Counted from the first letter of the stretch, positions 6,882-15,332 are shown. The stretch: DNA of 39,629 nucleotides from Pseudomonadota bacterium (GCA_023456105.1 JAEYAO010000037.1:1-39629); one strand, 5' to 3'. The notes: generated from the sequence alone by a model not told the origin. Numbers and translations: made by a program.

Positions 6882-8393
6882 TCAGCCGATGCCGAGCTTG
6901 GTCTTCAGGATATCGTTGACCGCCGCAGGATTGGCCTTGCCGCCCGTCGCCTTCATCACCTGACCGACGAACCAGCCGATGGCCTGGGGCTTGTCCGCCA
7001 CCGCCGCCGCCTTGTCGGGATTGGCGGCGATGATGTCATCGACCGCCTTTTCGATGGCGCCCGTGTCGGTGACCTGCTTCAGGCCGTGCTTCTCCACCAC
7101 TTCGGACGGCGAGCCCTCGCCGTTCCAGACGTGGTCAAACACCTCCTTGGCGATCTTGGAGGAGATCACGCCCTCCTCGATCAACTGGACTAACTCGGCC
7201 ACGTGCGCAGCCGGCAGCGGATTGTCCGCAAACTCCTGCCCGCTTGCCGCCAGCCGCGCCGAGACCTCGTTGGTGACCCAGTTGGCGACCAGCTTGGCGT
7301 CTCGCCGCCCATTGCCCGTATCCTGGGCCGCCGCCTCGAAATAGTCCGCCTTGGCCTGATCCGAGATCAGCACCACCGCATCGTACTGCGACAGGCCGTA
7401 TTCGCTCATTAGCCGCTTGCGCTTCTCGTCCGGCAACTCGGGCAGCGACGCCTTGATCTCGTCGATCCACGCCTGCTCCAGCTCCAGCGGCAGCAGGTCC
7501 GGATCGGGGAAGTAGCGATAGTCGTGCGCCTCTTCCTTGGAGCGCATCGAGCGGGTCTCGCCCTTGGTCGGATCGAACAGGCGCGTCTCCTGAACGATTG
7601 CGCCGCCGTCCTCCAGGATCTCGATCTGGCGTCGCGCCTCGTACTGGATCGCCTGGGAGATGAAGCGGAAGCTGTTGACGTTCTTGATCTCGCAGCGCGT
7701 CCCGAGGTGGCTGAAGTCGCCGGTCGCCTTGAACTTCTCGTACTGACCCGCGCGGCAGACCGAGACGTTGACGTCGGCCCGCAGATTGCCCTTCTCCATG
7801 TCGCCGTCGCAGGCGCCGAGATAGATCAGGATGGTCCTGATCTTCTTCACATAGGCGACCGCCTCTTCCGGACTGCGCAGGTCCGGCCTGGACACGATCT
7901 CCATCAGCGCCGTGCCGGCCCGGTTCAGGTCGACGTAGCTTTCGGTCGGCGACAGGTCGTGGATCAGCTTGCCGGCGTCCTGCTCCAGGTGCAGCCGCTC
8001 AATGCCGACATTGAAGAAGCCGCCGTCGTCGCCCTCCACCTCGACCAAGCCTTCGCCCACGATGGGATGATACAGCTGGCTGATCTGATAGCCGGTCGGC
8101 AGGTCCGGATAGAAATAGTTCTTGCGGTCGAACTGGCTCCGCAGATTGATTTGCGCCTTCAGGCCGAGCCCAGTCCTGATCGCCTGTTCGACGCACCAGC
8201 GGTTCAGCGTCGGCAGCATGCCGGGAAAGCCTGCGTCCACCAGCGACACCTGCTCGTTCGGCCCCGCGCCAAAGCCCACGGCCGCGCCCGAGAACAGCTT
8301 GGCCTTCGACGCCACCTGGGCGTGGATCTCCAGCCCCATGACGATCTCCCAGGGACCGGTGCGGCCTTGGATGAGTTTGGAGTTCTCGCTCAT
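6882..8393 (-). CDS. gatB: Asp-tRNA(Asn)/Glu-tRNA(Gln) amidotransferase subunit B
   Basis: A 503-residue GatB. With GatA and GatC it converts misacylated Glu-tRNA(Gln) and Asp-tRNA(Asn) to the amide forms, GatB binding the tRNA and activating the acid with ATP. Family signatures include WEIVMGLEIHAQV near the start, FDRKNYFYPDLPTGYQISQ (about residues 88-106), the MEIVSRPDLRSPEEA segment and DYRYFPDPDLLPL. A C-terminal helical and YqeY-like tail ends at ILKTKLGIG. ATG 8393 begins 2 nt after the gatA stop, which implies translational coupling; in-frame GTG codons slightly upstream overlap the gatA end and are less likely. It is the last gene of gatC-gatA-gatB. Confidence 0.96.
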   Translation of the reverse strand: MSENSKLIQGRTGPWEIVMGLEIHAQVASKAKLFSGAAVGFGAGPNEQVSLVDAGFPGMLPTLNRWCVEQAIRTGLGLKAQINLRSQFDRKNYFYPDLPTGYQISQLYHPIVGEGLVEVEGDDGGFFNVGIERLHLEQDAGKLIHDLSPTESYVDLNRAGTALMEIVSRPDLRSPEEAVAYVKKIRTILIYLGACDGDMEKGNLRADVNVSVCRAGQYEKFKATGDFSHLGTRCEIKNVNSFRFISQAIQYEARRQIEILEDGGAIVQETRLFDPTKGETRSMRSKEEAHDYRYFPDPDLLPLELEQAWIDEIKASLPELPDEKRKRLMSEYGLSQYDAVVLISDQAKADYFEAAAQDTGNGRRDAKLVANWVTNEVSARLAASGQEFADNPLPAAHVAELVQLIEEGVISSKIAKEVFDHVWNGEGSPSEVVEKHGLKQVTDTGAIEKAVDDIIAANPDKAAAVADKPQAIGWFVGQVMKATGGKANPAAVNDILKTKLGIG

Positions 8394-8395
8394 GC

Positions 8396-9874
8396 TCACC
8401 ACCACTTGTCCGGCTTGGCCGCAAAGCCCGCCGCGTCTTCCAGCGCGGCGGCGACCTGGAACACCGTCGCCTCGTCCAGCGCCTTGCCGATGACCTGAAG
8501 GCCCAGCGGCAGACCATTGGCGTCGACGCCCGCCGGCACCGAAATGCCGGGCAGGCCCGCCAGATTGGTCGTCACGGTGAAGACGTCATTCAGATACATC
8601 TGCACCGGATCGATCTGCTTGTCGCCCAACGCGAAGGCGGCCGACGGCGTCGACGGCGTCAGTATGGCGTCCACCTGGCCCCATACGTTGTCGAAGTCCT
8701 GGGCGATGCGGCGGCGCACCTTCAGCGCCTTGACGTAGAAGGCGTCATAGAAGCCGGCCGACAGCACATAGGCGCCGATCGTCAGGCGACGCTGCACCTC
8801 CTTGCCAAAGCCTTCCGCCCGCGAGGTCTCGTACAGGTCCGTCAGCGACCGAGCCTCGCTCGCCCTGTGACCGAAGCGCATCCCGTCGTAGCGCGCCAGG
8901 TTCGACGAGGCCTCGGCCGGGGCCACGATGTAATAGGTCGGCAGGGCGTATTTGGTGTGCGGCAGGCTGATGTCGACGATCTCGCACCCGGCGGCTTTCA
9001 GCCACTCGACACCCTGGTCCCACAACGCCTGGATCTCGGCCGGCATGCCGTCCACCACGTATTCGCGCGGCACGCCGATGCGCAGGCCCTTCACCGATCG
9101 GCCGACGGACGCGGTCCAGTCCGGCGTCTCCACGTCCAGGCTGGTCGAATCCTTGGTGTCGAACGAGCACATGGACCGCAGCAGCAGCGCTGCGTCCTCA
9201 ACCGTCCTGGTGATCGGTCCCGCCTGGTCCAGCGACGAGGCGAAGGCCACCATGCCGTAGCGGCTGGCCCGGCCATAGGTCGGCTTGATCCCCACCGTGC
9301 CGGTGAAGGCCGCCGGCTGGCGGATCGATCCGCCGGTGTCGGACGCCGTCGCCGCCAGGCACAGGTCGGCCGCCACGGCCGAGGCCGATCCGCCCGACGA
9401 TCCGCCCGGCGTCAGCTCGGCGTTGGACGCCTGGGACTTCCACGGGTTCTTGACCGGTCCAAACGCCGAGGTCTCGTTGGACGAGCCCATGGCGAATTCG
9501 TCCATGTTCAGCTTGCCCAGCATCACCGCGCCGTCGCGCCACAGGTTGGCGGTGACGGTGGACTCGTAAGGCGGAACAAAGTCGCGCAGCATGTTGGAGC
9601 CGGCGGTCGTGCGCACCCCGTCCGTGCAGAACAGGTCCTTGATCCCCAGCGGCGCGCCTTCCAGCGCCCCGCCCTGCCCCGCCGCGATCCGGGCGTCGGA
9701 TGCGCGCGCCATCTCCAGCGCCTTGTCCGCCGTTACCTCGACATAGGCGTTCAGCGTCGGGTTCGAGGCCTCGATGTTCGACAGAAAGGCCTGGGTAATC
9801 TCCGCCGAGGAGAACTCCTTCGCCTTCAGCCCGTCCACCGCGGCCTTGAGCGTCAGCTTGGTCAGGTCGGTCAT
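8396..9874 (-). CDS. gatA: Asp-tRNA(Asn)/Glu-tRNA(Gln) amidotransferase subunit A
   Basis: A 492-residue amidase-signature enzyme that releases ammonia from glutamine and passes it to GatB. The Ser-cisSer-Lys triad is complete: Lys79 in PLGIKD, Ser159 in the glycine/serine-rich PGGSSGGSASA, and Ser183 in SDTGGSIRQPA, with the spacing found in known GatA proteins. Length is normal for the family. The ATG at 9874 lies 3 nt after the gatC stop, and the TGA at 8396-8398 is 2 nt before gatB. Stoichiometric expression from one message therefore looks likely. Presence of the full operon fits an organism that makes Gln-tRNA, Asn-tRNA or both indirectly. Confidence 0.97.
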   Translation of the reverse strand: MTDLTKLTLKAAVDGLKAKEFSSAEITQAFLSNIEASNPTLNAYVEVTADKALEMARASDARIAAGQGGALEGAPLGIKDLFCTDGVRTTAGSNMLRDFVPPYESTVTANLWRDGAVMLGKLNMDEFAMGSSNETSAFGPVKNPWKSQASNAELTPGGSSGGSASAVAADLCLAATASDTGGSIRQPAAFTGTVGIKPTYGRASRYGMVAFASSLDQAGPITRTVEDAALLLRSMCSFDTKDSTSLDVETPDWTASVGRSVKGLRIGVPREYVVDGMPAEIQALWDQGVEWLKAAGCEIVDISLPHTKYALPTYYIVAPAEASSNLARYDGMRFGHRASEARSLTDLYETSRAEGFGKEVQRRLTIGAYVLSAGFYDAFYVKALKVRRRIAQDFDNVWGQVDAILTPSTPSAAFALGDKQIDPVQMYLNDVFTVTTNLAGLPGISVPAGVDANGLPLGLQVIGKALDEATVFQVAAALEDAAGFAAKPDKWW

Positions 9875-9877
9875 GGC

Positions 9878-10165
9878 TTACTCGACCACCTTGGGCACGA
9901 CAAAGAAACCGTCCGCCGACTTGGGGGCGTTCGACAGCACGCGATCCACCTTGCCGCCGTCGGTCACCACATCGTCGCGCAGGCGCAGCGGCTGGTGCAC
10001 GTTGGAGGTCATGGGCTCGACGCCCTGCACGTCCACCTCGTCAAGCTGTTCGATCCAGCTCAGGATGCCGTTCAGCTCGCCGGCCAGCGTCTCCAGTCGA
10101 TCCTCGGGGGTCTTGATGCGGGCGAGATGCGCGACCTTGCGCACCGTCGCGGCGTCGATGGCCAT
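9878..10165 (-). CDS. gatC: Asp-tRNA(Asn)/Glu-tRNA(Gln) amidotransferase subunit C
   Basis: A 95-residue GatC, the small belt-like subunit that stabilises GatA-GatB. It begins with the family pattern MAIDAATVRKVAHLARI, continues with a helix-rich middle (GELNGILSWIEQLDEVDVQGVEPM) and ends with RVLSNAPKSADGFFVVPKVVE. ATG 10165 is supported by GGAGGG at 10170-10175 on the coding strand. The open frame runs on upstream through non-conserved sequence that instead carries a palindrome and a direct repeat (see below). First gene of the gat operon, divergent from ruvX. Confidence 0.93.
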   Translation of the reverse strand: MAIDAATVRKVAHLARIKTPEDRLETLAGELNGILSWIEQLDEVDVQGVEPMTSNVHQPLRLRDDVVTDGGKVDRVLSNAPKSADGFFVVPKVVE

Positions 10166-10184
10166 GCGGCCCTCCAAACACACA

Positions 10185-10214
10185 ATGAAGTTGGAAACTT
10201 CCAACATGAAGTTG
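10185..10214 (-). promoter_or_regulatory. palindrome within a direct repeat in the gatC leader
   Basis: A 9-bp direct repeat ATGAAGTTG occurs at 10185-10193 and 10206-10214, exactly 21 bp apart. A 7-bp perfect palindrome GTTGGAA-AC-TTCCAAC (10190-10205) overlaps the first copy. It sits 20-50 nt upstream of the gatC start, in the 137-bp gap to the divergent ruvX. GANTC sites are present at 10248-10252 and 10270-10274. It could be an operator or an RNA hairpin; neither is proven. Confidence 0.45.
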
Positions 10215-10302
10215 ATTTTGCCGATGTCGATTAGCCGCCAAGGCCAAGATTCACAAGGACGGCGGCTTTGACTCCGGGGCGCTAGGGGCCTACCGCCCGC
10301 CC

Positions 10303-10782
10303 GTGCCTGTCCTCGACCTCCTCGACCTGCCCGCCGCTTGCTCTCCCAACACGTCATGGATGGGGCTGGACCTGGGGGAGAAGACCATCGGCGTCGCCGT
10401 GTCGGACGCCACGCGCATGATCGCCTCGCCGCTCGAGCTGATCCGCAAGACCAAGTTCAGCGTCGAGGCCGAGCAGCTTTTCCGGCTGATGGATCACCGC
10501 AAGGTGTCAGCTCTTGTCATCGGCCTGCCGGTCAATATGGACGGGACGGAGGGCCCGCGCGCCCAGTCGTGCCGCGCCTTCGCCCGCAATCTGGAACGGC
10601 TGCGGCCCGTCAACGTCGCCTTCTGGGACGAGCGGCTCTCGACCAGCGCGGTCGAGCGGTTCCTGATCGAGGACCTGGACCTGAACCGCAAGCGGCGCGC
10701 GGGCGTGATCGACCGCACGGCCGCCGCCTGGATCCTGCAGGGCGCCCTGGATCGGGTGCGCGACCAGGCCACCTGGATCTGA
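10303..10782 (+). CDS. ruvX: RuvX/YqgF-family Holliday junction resolvase-like nuclease
   Basis: A 159-residue RNase H-fold protein of the RuvX (YqgF) family, linked in other bacteria to 16S rRNA 5' processing and proposed as an alternative Holliday junction resolvase. Conserved pieces are MGLDLGEKTIGVAVSD (first catalytic Asp, about residue 22), VIGLPVNMDGTEGPRAQ, FWDERLSTSAVERFL (second acidic site) and DRTAAAWILQ (third). I start at GTG 10303 because the MPVLDLLDLPA N-terminal extension looks coding; an ATG at 10360 would begin directly at the nuclease core. The stop TGA overlaps the ATG of the transporter gene (TGATG), so the two are translationally coupled. Confidence 0.88.
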   Translation: MPVLDLLDLPAACSPNTSWMGLDLGEKTIGVAVSDATRMIASPLELIRKTKFSVEAEQLFRLMDHRKVSALVIGLPVNMDGTEGPRAQSCRAFARNLERLRPVNVAFWDERLSTSAVERFLIEDLDLNRKRRAGVIDRTAAAWILQGALDRVRDQATWI

Positions 10783-11705
10783 TGAACGGACTGATCCTCG
10801 GCATCGCGCCGGTCTTCGTGCTGATCGCCATCGGCTACGGCCTTCGGAAATCCGGCTTCCTGCCCGATGCGGCCTGGCGGCCGATCGAGAAGCTGTCGAT
10901 CAACCTTCTCTATCCCGGCTTCCTGGTGCCCGCGATCTGGAGCGCGGACCTGTCGGGCGCCAGCGCCGGTCCCGCCGGCGGCGCGGCGGTGCTGTCGGTG
11001 GCCGTGGTGGCGGTTCTGGCGCTGCTCGCCAAGCCGATGATCCGCGTGGACGGCCCGGCCTACACCAGCGTCTTCCAGGGCGTGATCCGCTGGAACAGCT
11101 TTGTCTTCCTGCCGGTGGTGCAGAGCCTGTTCGGCGCCGAGGGGCTGGCGGTCGCGGCGGTGATGATCGCCTGCATCATTCCCGTCACCAACATCGCCTG
11201 CGTGGCGGTCCTGGCCCGCTGGGGCGCCGATCAGCGCGGGGTGTCGCCATCCGCGCTGCTGAAGGCGATGGTCCGGAACCCGATCCTGATGGCGTGCCTG
11301 ATCGGCCTCTTGTTCAACTTCGCCGGGGTTCCGCCCTTCCCCGTCCTGGCCCGCACCCTCGACCTCCTGGGCGGTGCGGCGCTGCCGCTCGGTCTGATCG
11401 TGGCCGGGGCGGGCCTCAGCTTCGCCGAGGTGATGCGGCGGCGCGTGACCGTCTTCTGGGTCTCGGCGGTCAAGCTGCTGGTCATGCCGTTCCTGATGTG
11501 GGGCGTGTGCCGTCTGCTGGGCGGGGACCCGCTGGCGCAGGCGCTGGCGCTGCTGTGCGGCGCGACGCCAGGTGCGGCGGCCTCCTACATGCTGGCGCGC
11601 CAGATGGGCGGCGATGCGCCCTTGATGGCCGGCGTCATCGCCCTGACCACCGTCGGGGGCGCGATCACCATGCCGATCCTGCTCATGCTGTTCCATTTCG
11701 TCTGA
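10782..11705 (+). CDS. AEC-family (auxin efflux carrier-like) transporter
   Basis: A 307-residue integral membrane protein with about ten hydrophobic helices. It is arranged as two halves of five separated by a polar middle (around residues 145-165, RWGADQRGVSPSALLKAMVRNP). The GLIVAGAGLSF and ATPGAAASYMLARQMGG segments are typical of AEC-family permeases related to YfdV/MdcF, which move organic acids or similar anions. The substrate cannot be assigned. ATG 10782 overlaps the ruvX stop by one base, and pyrB starts 23 nt after its end, so ruvX, this gene and pyrB-pyrC' may share a transcript. Confidence 0.85.
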   Translation: MNGLILGIAPVFVLIAIGYGLRKSGFLPDAAWRPIEKLSINLLYPGFLVPAIWSADLSGASAGPAGGAAVLSVAVVAVLALLAKPMIRVDGPAYTSVFQGVIRWNSFVFLPVVQSLFGAEGLAVAAVMIACIIPVTNIACVAVLARWGADQRGVSPSALLKAMVRNPILMACLIGLLFNFAGVPPFPVLARTLDLLGGAALPLGLIVAGAGLSFAEVMRRRVTVFWVSAVKLLVMPFLMWGVCRLLGGDPLAQALALLCGATPGAAASYMLARQMGGDAPLMAGVIALTTVGGAITMPILLMLFHFV

Positions 11706-11728
11706 GCGGGCCGTATAGCGCCGTCTCG

Positions 11729-12709
11729 ATGACCCAGCCGCACGCCGTCGCCGAACAAACCATCCACGAGCGGCTGATCCCGTTCCCCACCGCGCACTTT
11801 CTCGCGGCCTCGGACCTGAACCCCTACGTCACGCCCCAACTGCTGGACCTGGCCGACGCATTCGTCGACTTCAACCGGCAGTCGTCGAAAGCGCTGGACG
11901 TGCTGCACGGCCGCACGGTGGTCAACCTGTTCTTCGAAAACTCCACCCGCACCTCCTCGTCGTTCGAGATCGCCGCCAAGCGGCTGGGCGCCGATGTCGT
12001 GACCATGCCGGTCGCGTCTTCCTCGGTGAAGAAGGGCGAGACGCTGATCGACACGGCGGTCACCCTGAACGCCATGAAGCCGGACATCCTGGTGGTGCGC
12101 CACTCGGCCTCGGGCGCCGCCGAGCTGCTGAGCCAGAAGGTCGGCTGCGCCGTGGTGAACGCCGGCGACGGACGGCACGAGCATCCGACACAGGCGCTTC
12201 TGGACCTGCTGTCCATGCGTCGTGCCTTTGGCGACGTCACCAGCCTGACCGTCGCCATCTGCGGCGACATCACCCACAGCCGCGTCGCTCGCTCCAACGT
12301 CACCCTGCTTCAGATGATGGGCGCCCGGGTCCGCCTGATCGGCCCGCCGACGCTGGTGCCGGGCGATGCGGATCGCTGGGGCTGTGAGGTCTTCCACGAC
12401 ATGCGCGAGGGCTTGCGGGGCTGCGACGTGGTCATGATGCTGCGGCTGCAGCTGGAGCGGATGACCGGCGCTCTGGTGCCGTCCACGCGCGAATACTTCC
12501 GCTTCTGGGGGCTGGACCGCGAGAAGCTGGCCTGGGCCGCGCCCGGCGTGCGCGTCATGCATCCCGGCCCGATGAACCGGGGGGTCGAGATCGATTCGGA
12601 CGTGGCCGACGACCTCTCCGTCTCCCTGATCCAGGACCAGGTCGAGATGGGCGTCGCCGCCCGCATGGCCGTGCTGGCCTCCCTCGCCCAGCGGGAGACC
12701 GCCCGATGA
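11729..12709 (+). CDS. pyrB: aspartate carbamoyltransferase catalytic subunit
   Basis: A 326-residue PyrB that condenses carbamoyl phosphate with aspartate in the second step of pyrimidine synthesis. It carries the carbamoyl phosphate loop ENSTRTSSSFE (about residues 71-81), the SSVKKGET loop contributed to the neighbouring active site (about 95-102), the HPTQALLDL motif (about 152-160) and MHPGPMNRGVE near residue 280. The gene overlaps the next one by ATGA. No regulatory pyrI is present; instead a dihydroorotase-like partner follows, the arrangement seen in class A-type ATCase complexes such as Pseudomonas PyrB-PyrC'. Confidence 0.96.
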   Translation: MTQPHAVAEQTIHERLIPFPTAHFLAASDLNPYVTPQLLDLADAFVDFNRQSSKALDVLHGRTVVNLFFENSTRTSSSFEIAAKRLGADVVTMPVASSSVKKGETLIDTAVTLNAMKPDILVVRHSASGAAELLSQKVGCAVVNAGDGRHEHPTQALLDLLSMRRAFGDVTSLTVAICGDITHSRVARSNVTLLQMMGARVRLIGPPTLVPGDADRWGCEVFHDMREGLRGCDVVMMLRLQLERMTGALVPSTREYFRFWGLDREKLAWAAPGVRVMHPGPMNRGVEIDSDVADDLSVSLIQDQVEMGVAARMAVLASLAQRETAR

Positions 12710-13986
12710 CCCGCCGCGCCATCGTCAACGCCCGCCTGCTCGACCCGGCCGGGGACTATGACGGTCCCGGCGGCGTTCTGATCGAGAACGGCGTCATCGT
12801 CCGCGTCGTGCATGGTGCGGCCTCCGATCTTTCGGCGGACGAGGTCGTCGACGCGGCCGGCCTGTGCCTGTCGCCCGGCCTCGTCGACATACGGGTCAAG
12901 ACCGGCGAGCCCGGCGCCGAGCCCAAGGAGACGCTGAAGTCCGCCAGCCTGGCGGCGGCCGCCGGAGGCGTGACGACCATCGTGGTCCAGCCCGACACAG
13001 ACCCCGCCGTCGACGACCCGGCGATGATCGACTTCATCCAGAGGCGCGGCGCGGCTCTGGGCCTGGTCAACGTCCGCGCCGCCGGCGCCGCCACCAAGGC
13101 CCTGGACGGCCAGCGCATGGCCGAGATCGGCCTGATGGACGAGGCCGGCGCGCTGTACTTCACCGACGGCGATCAGGTCATCGCCAACAGCCGCACCCTG
13201 CAGCGGGTGATGAGCTACGCCGCCGCCTTCAACGCCCTGATCGCCTGCCGTCCTGCGGACCCGTGGCTGACGGAAGGCGCGGTCGCCGCCTCCGGCGAAC
13301 TGGCTACGCGCCTGGGCCTGTCCGGCAGTCCCGCCATCGCCGAGCGCATCGGGCTGGAGCGCGATCTTGCACTCGTCGAACAGACCGGCGCGCGCTTCCT
13401 GGTGGACCAGATTTCGACCGAGGGGGCGCTGGAGACCTTGGCCCGCGCCCGCGCCAAGGGGCTGGAGGTCGCCGTCTCGGTTTCGATCAACCACCTGTGC
13501 TTCAACGAGCTGGATATCGGCGACTACCGCACCTTCTACCGGCTGGACCCGCCGCTGCGCACCGAGGCGGACCGCCAGGCGCTGATCGAGGCCGTGCGCG
13601 ACGGCCTGATCGACGTGATCACCTCGGCTCATGCTCCCGCCCCGGCCGAGGACAAGCGCCGCCCCTTCGCCGAGGCCGCGCCGGGGGCCGTGGGGCTGGA
13701 GACGCTGCTTCCCGCCGCCCTGTCGCTGCACCACGAGGACGGAATCGATCTGCTGGACGTGCTGCGTCCGCTGACGCACGGCCCGGCCGCCCTTCTGGGA
13801 CTGGACTGCGGCGTGCTGGCCGAGGAGGCGCCCGCCGACCTGATCCTGTTCGATCCGGGCGCGCCGGTGGTGGTCGACGCCTCGCGCCTGCGCTCCAAGT
13901 CCAAGAACTCGCCCTTCGACGGACGGCGGCTTCAGGGCCGCGTCGTCGCGACCTTCGTCGGCGGTCACAAGATGTTCGAGGCCTAG
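12706..13986 (+). CDS. pyrC': inactive dihydroorotase-like subunit (PyrC'/PyrX type)
   Basis: A 426-residue amidohydrolase-fold protein clearly related to class I dihydroorotases, but the metal centre is gone. The usual HxH after PGLVDI is Arg63-Val-Lys65, the HIST histidine is replaced (VDQIST, about 233-238), and the TDHAP aspartate is replaced (TSAHAP, 306-311). The overall fold markers QPDTDPAVDDP, NPPLR-like DPPLRTEADR and GAVGLETLLP remain. In Pseudomonas and some other bacteria such catalytically dead copies (PyrC' or PyrX) hold PyrB trimers in an active dodecamer. The 4-nt ATGA overlap with pyrB fits that structural role. A genuine dihydroorotase should exist elsewhere in the genome. 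The TAG stop overlaps the opposite gene's stop within CTAG. Confidence 0.85.
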   Translation: MTRRAIVNARLLDPAGDYDGPGGVLIENGVIVRVVHGAASDLSADEVVDAAGLCLSPGLVDIRVKTGEPGAEPKETLKSASLAAAAGGVTTIVVQPDTDPAVDDPAMIDFIQRRGAALGLVNVRAAGAATKALDGQRMAEIGLMDEAGALYFTDGDQVIANSRTLQRVMSYAAAFNALIACRPADPWLTEGAVAASGELATRLGLSGSPAIAERIGLERDLALVEQTGARFLVDQISTEGALETLARARAKGLEVAVSVSINHLCFNELDIGDYRTFYRLDPPLRTEADRQALIEAVRDGLIDVITSAHAPAPAEDKRRPFAEAAPGAVGLETLLPAALSLHHEDGIDLLDVLRPLTHGPAALLGLDCGVLAEEAPADLILFDPGAPVVVDASRLRSKSKNSPFDGRRLQGRVVATFVGGHKMFEA

Positions 13987-14411
13987 GGACGCCTGAGAAG
14001 CCGGTCGCGCGCGGCGTTGACGCGCACGGCCAAGCCTTCCGTGCCGCCCTGGTCCGGATGCACCCTCGCCATGGCGCGCTTCCAGGCGGCATTGATCTCG
14101 GCGGCCGTTGCGCCTTCGCTCACGCCCAGCACCGCGCGCGCATCGGCGTCGGTCATGATCTCCAGCGACCGCCTCGGCGCCGGCGGACGCACTCGTGAAC
14201 TGATGGTCAGGTAGAGGCCCGCGCCAACCAGGCCAGCTGCGACGATCCAGGCGCCGCGCGCCGCCGCCAGCACCCCGCCGCCGAGCAAGGCCGCGCTGAT
14301 CAGGGTCGCGGCGACCCGCCATTCCGCGCGCCCTCGCCGCTCGGTCTGGCGTCCCAGCCGCACCAGCGCCCAGACCGCGACGGCGGCCAGCGCCAGCCAG
14401 ATCAGCCCCAA
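13983..14411 (-). CDS. membrane-anchored J-domain protein
   Basis: A 142-residue protein with two hydrophobic segments near the N-terminus (about residues 2-17 and 32-69) and a C-terminal J-domain (about 84-142) with the HPD motif in RVHPDQGGT. This layout resembles TIM14/Pam18-like or DjlA-like co-chaperones that recruit an Hsp70 (DnaK) to a membrane. The start is a TTG at 14411, 16 nt after the mipZ stop; AAAGGACGG lies upstream and no ATG precedes the first helix. It is therefore likely co-transcribed behind mipZ. The client is unknown. It ends by overlapping pyrC' at CTAG. Confidence 0.75.
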   Translation of the reverse strand: MGLIWLALAAVAVWALVRLGRQTERRGRAEWRVAATLISAALLGGGVLAAARGAWIVAAGLVGAGLYLTISSRVRPPAPRRSLEIMTDADARAVLGVSEGATAAEINAAWKRAMARVHPDQGGTEGLAVRVNAARDRLLRRP

Positions 14412-14427
14412 GGGTTCAGCCGTCCTT

Positions 14428-15264
14428 TCAGGCCGCGGCGTCCAGCGGCTGCAGCGCCTGCTCCAGCCCCATGGCCTGCATCAGATTGCGCATCTCCTGG
14501 CGGGCCGCGACGTGGGCCAGCGACACCGCCACCGGCCGGATCTCGTTCGACAGGTCCGCCACCGTCAGGCCGAAGGGAAACAGTTCGCGGTAGATCACCC
14601 GGTCGCGCAGGCCCGGCCCGACGCGGAAGCCGACGCGCTTGGCCAGCTTGGTCATGCGCTCCTCCAGGCGGCGGCGGTTGCGCGCCTCGGCCACCGCCAG
14701 GCGGTTGGTCACCACCAGCCAGTCGATGGAGGCGTGGCGGCCTTGCGTGATCGCGCGCATCTTGCGCGCCTCCCACACGCTTTCGGAGTAGATCGAGGGC
14801 TTCAGCAGATCCAACGTCACCGGATCGACCTCGCCCAGCAGGTCGAAGTCGACGAAGCTGTCGTTCATGGGCGTGACGATCTGGTCCGCGCGGCCGTGGG
14901 CGGCGCTAGACACGGCGGTGTCGCCCCCCGGCGTGTCGATCAGGATCACGTCGACGCCGGCGGTCCTGGCCTCCTCGAAGGCGCGCTCGAACACGGCGAT
15001 CTGCTCGGCGCTGTCGGCCTTGGCCAGCGCCTTGCCGTCGCCCATGTCCGGCATCATCGGCTGAGGCAGCTCATGACCGTTCGCGGCCAGCCACGCACGC
15101 CGATTGTTGAAGAAGCGCGCCATGGAACGCTGGCGCAGGTCCAGATCGAGGATGGCCACCGTCTTGCCCGCATGCAGCAGGCCGGTGACGATGTGGATGG
15201 CCAGGGTGGACTTGCCGGCCCCGCCCTTCTCGTTGCCGAGGACGATCACATGAGGTTGGGTCAT
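14428..15264 (-). CDS. mipZ: MipZ, ParA-like division-site placement ATPase
   Basis: A 278-residue P-loop ATPase that in Caulobacter forms a bipolar gradient with ParB and blocks FtsZ assembly away from midcell. The deviant Walker A GNEKGGAGKST (residues 10-20) has both the signature lysine (13) and the catalytic lysine (18). The A' strand is AILDLDLRQRS (D40, D42), Walker B is ILIDTPGGD, and the HGRADQIVTPMNDSFVDFDLLGEVDPVT and GLRDRVIYRELFPFGLT stretches are characteristic of MipZ rather than generic ParA/Soj. ATG 15264 is the natural start. The upstream gap holds two GANTC sites. A J-domain gene follows on the same strand and a SPOR lipoprotein lies upstream. Confidence 0.95.
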   Translation of the reverse strand: MTQPHVIVLGNEKGGAGKSTLAIHIVTGLLHAGKTVAILDLDLRQRSMARFFNNRRAWLAANGHELPQPMMPDMGDGKALAKADSAEQIAVFERAFEEARTAGVDVILIDTPGGDTAVSSAAHGRADQIVTPMNDSFVDFDLLGEVDPVTLDLLKPSIYSESVWEARKMRAITQGRHASIDWLVVTNRLAVAEARNRRRLEERMTKLAKRVGFRVGPGLRDRVIYRELFPFGLTVADLSNEIRPVAVSLAHVAARQEMRNLMQAMGLEQALQPLDAAA

Positions 15265-15293
15265 CGCAGGGCGATCTCCGCTGCGGCCGGCGC

Positions 15294-15332
15294 GACTCAA
15301 GGAGGCGCACGGACCTACTGGACCGCAGACTC
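15294..15332 (-). promoter_or_regulatory. paired GANTC methylation sites upstream of mipZ
   Basis: GACTC occurs at 15294-15298 and 15328-15332 in the 116-bp gap before mipZ. GANTC is the CcrM target, and in Caulobacter the mipZ promoter is a known GcrA target that depends on this methylation. The promoter elements themselves were not resolved here. Confidence 0.5.

Noticed and set aside
12310..14322. 670-codon minus-strand frame across pyrB-pyrC'
   Set aside because: It crosses three well-supported genes and has no recognisable domain.
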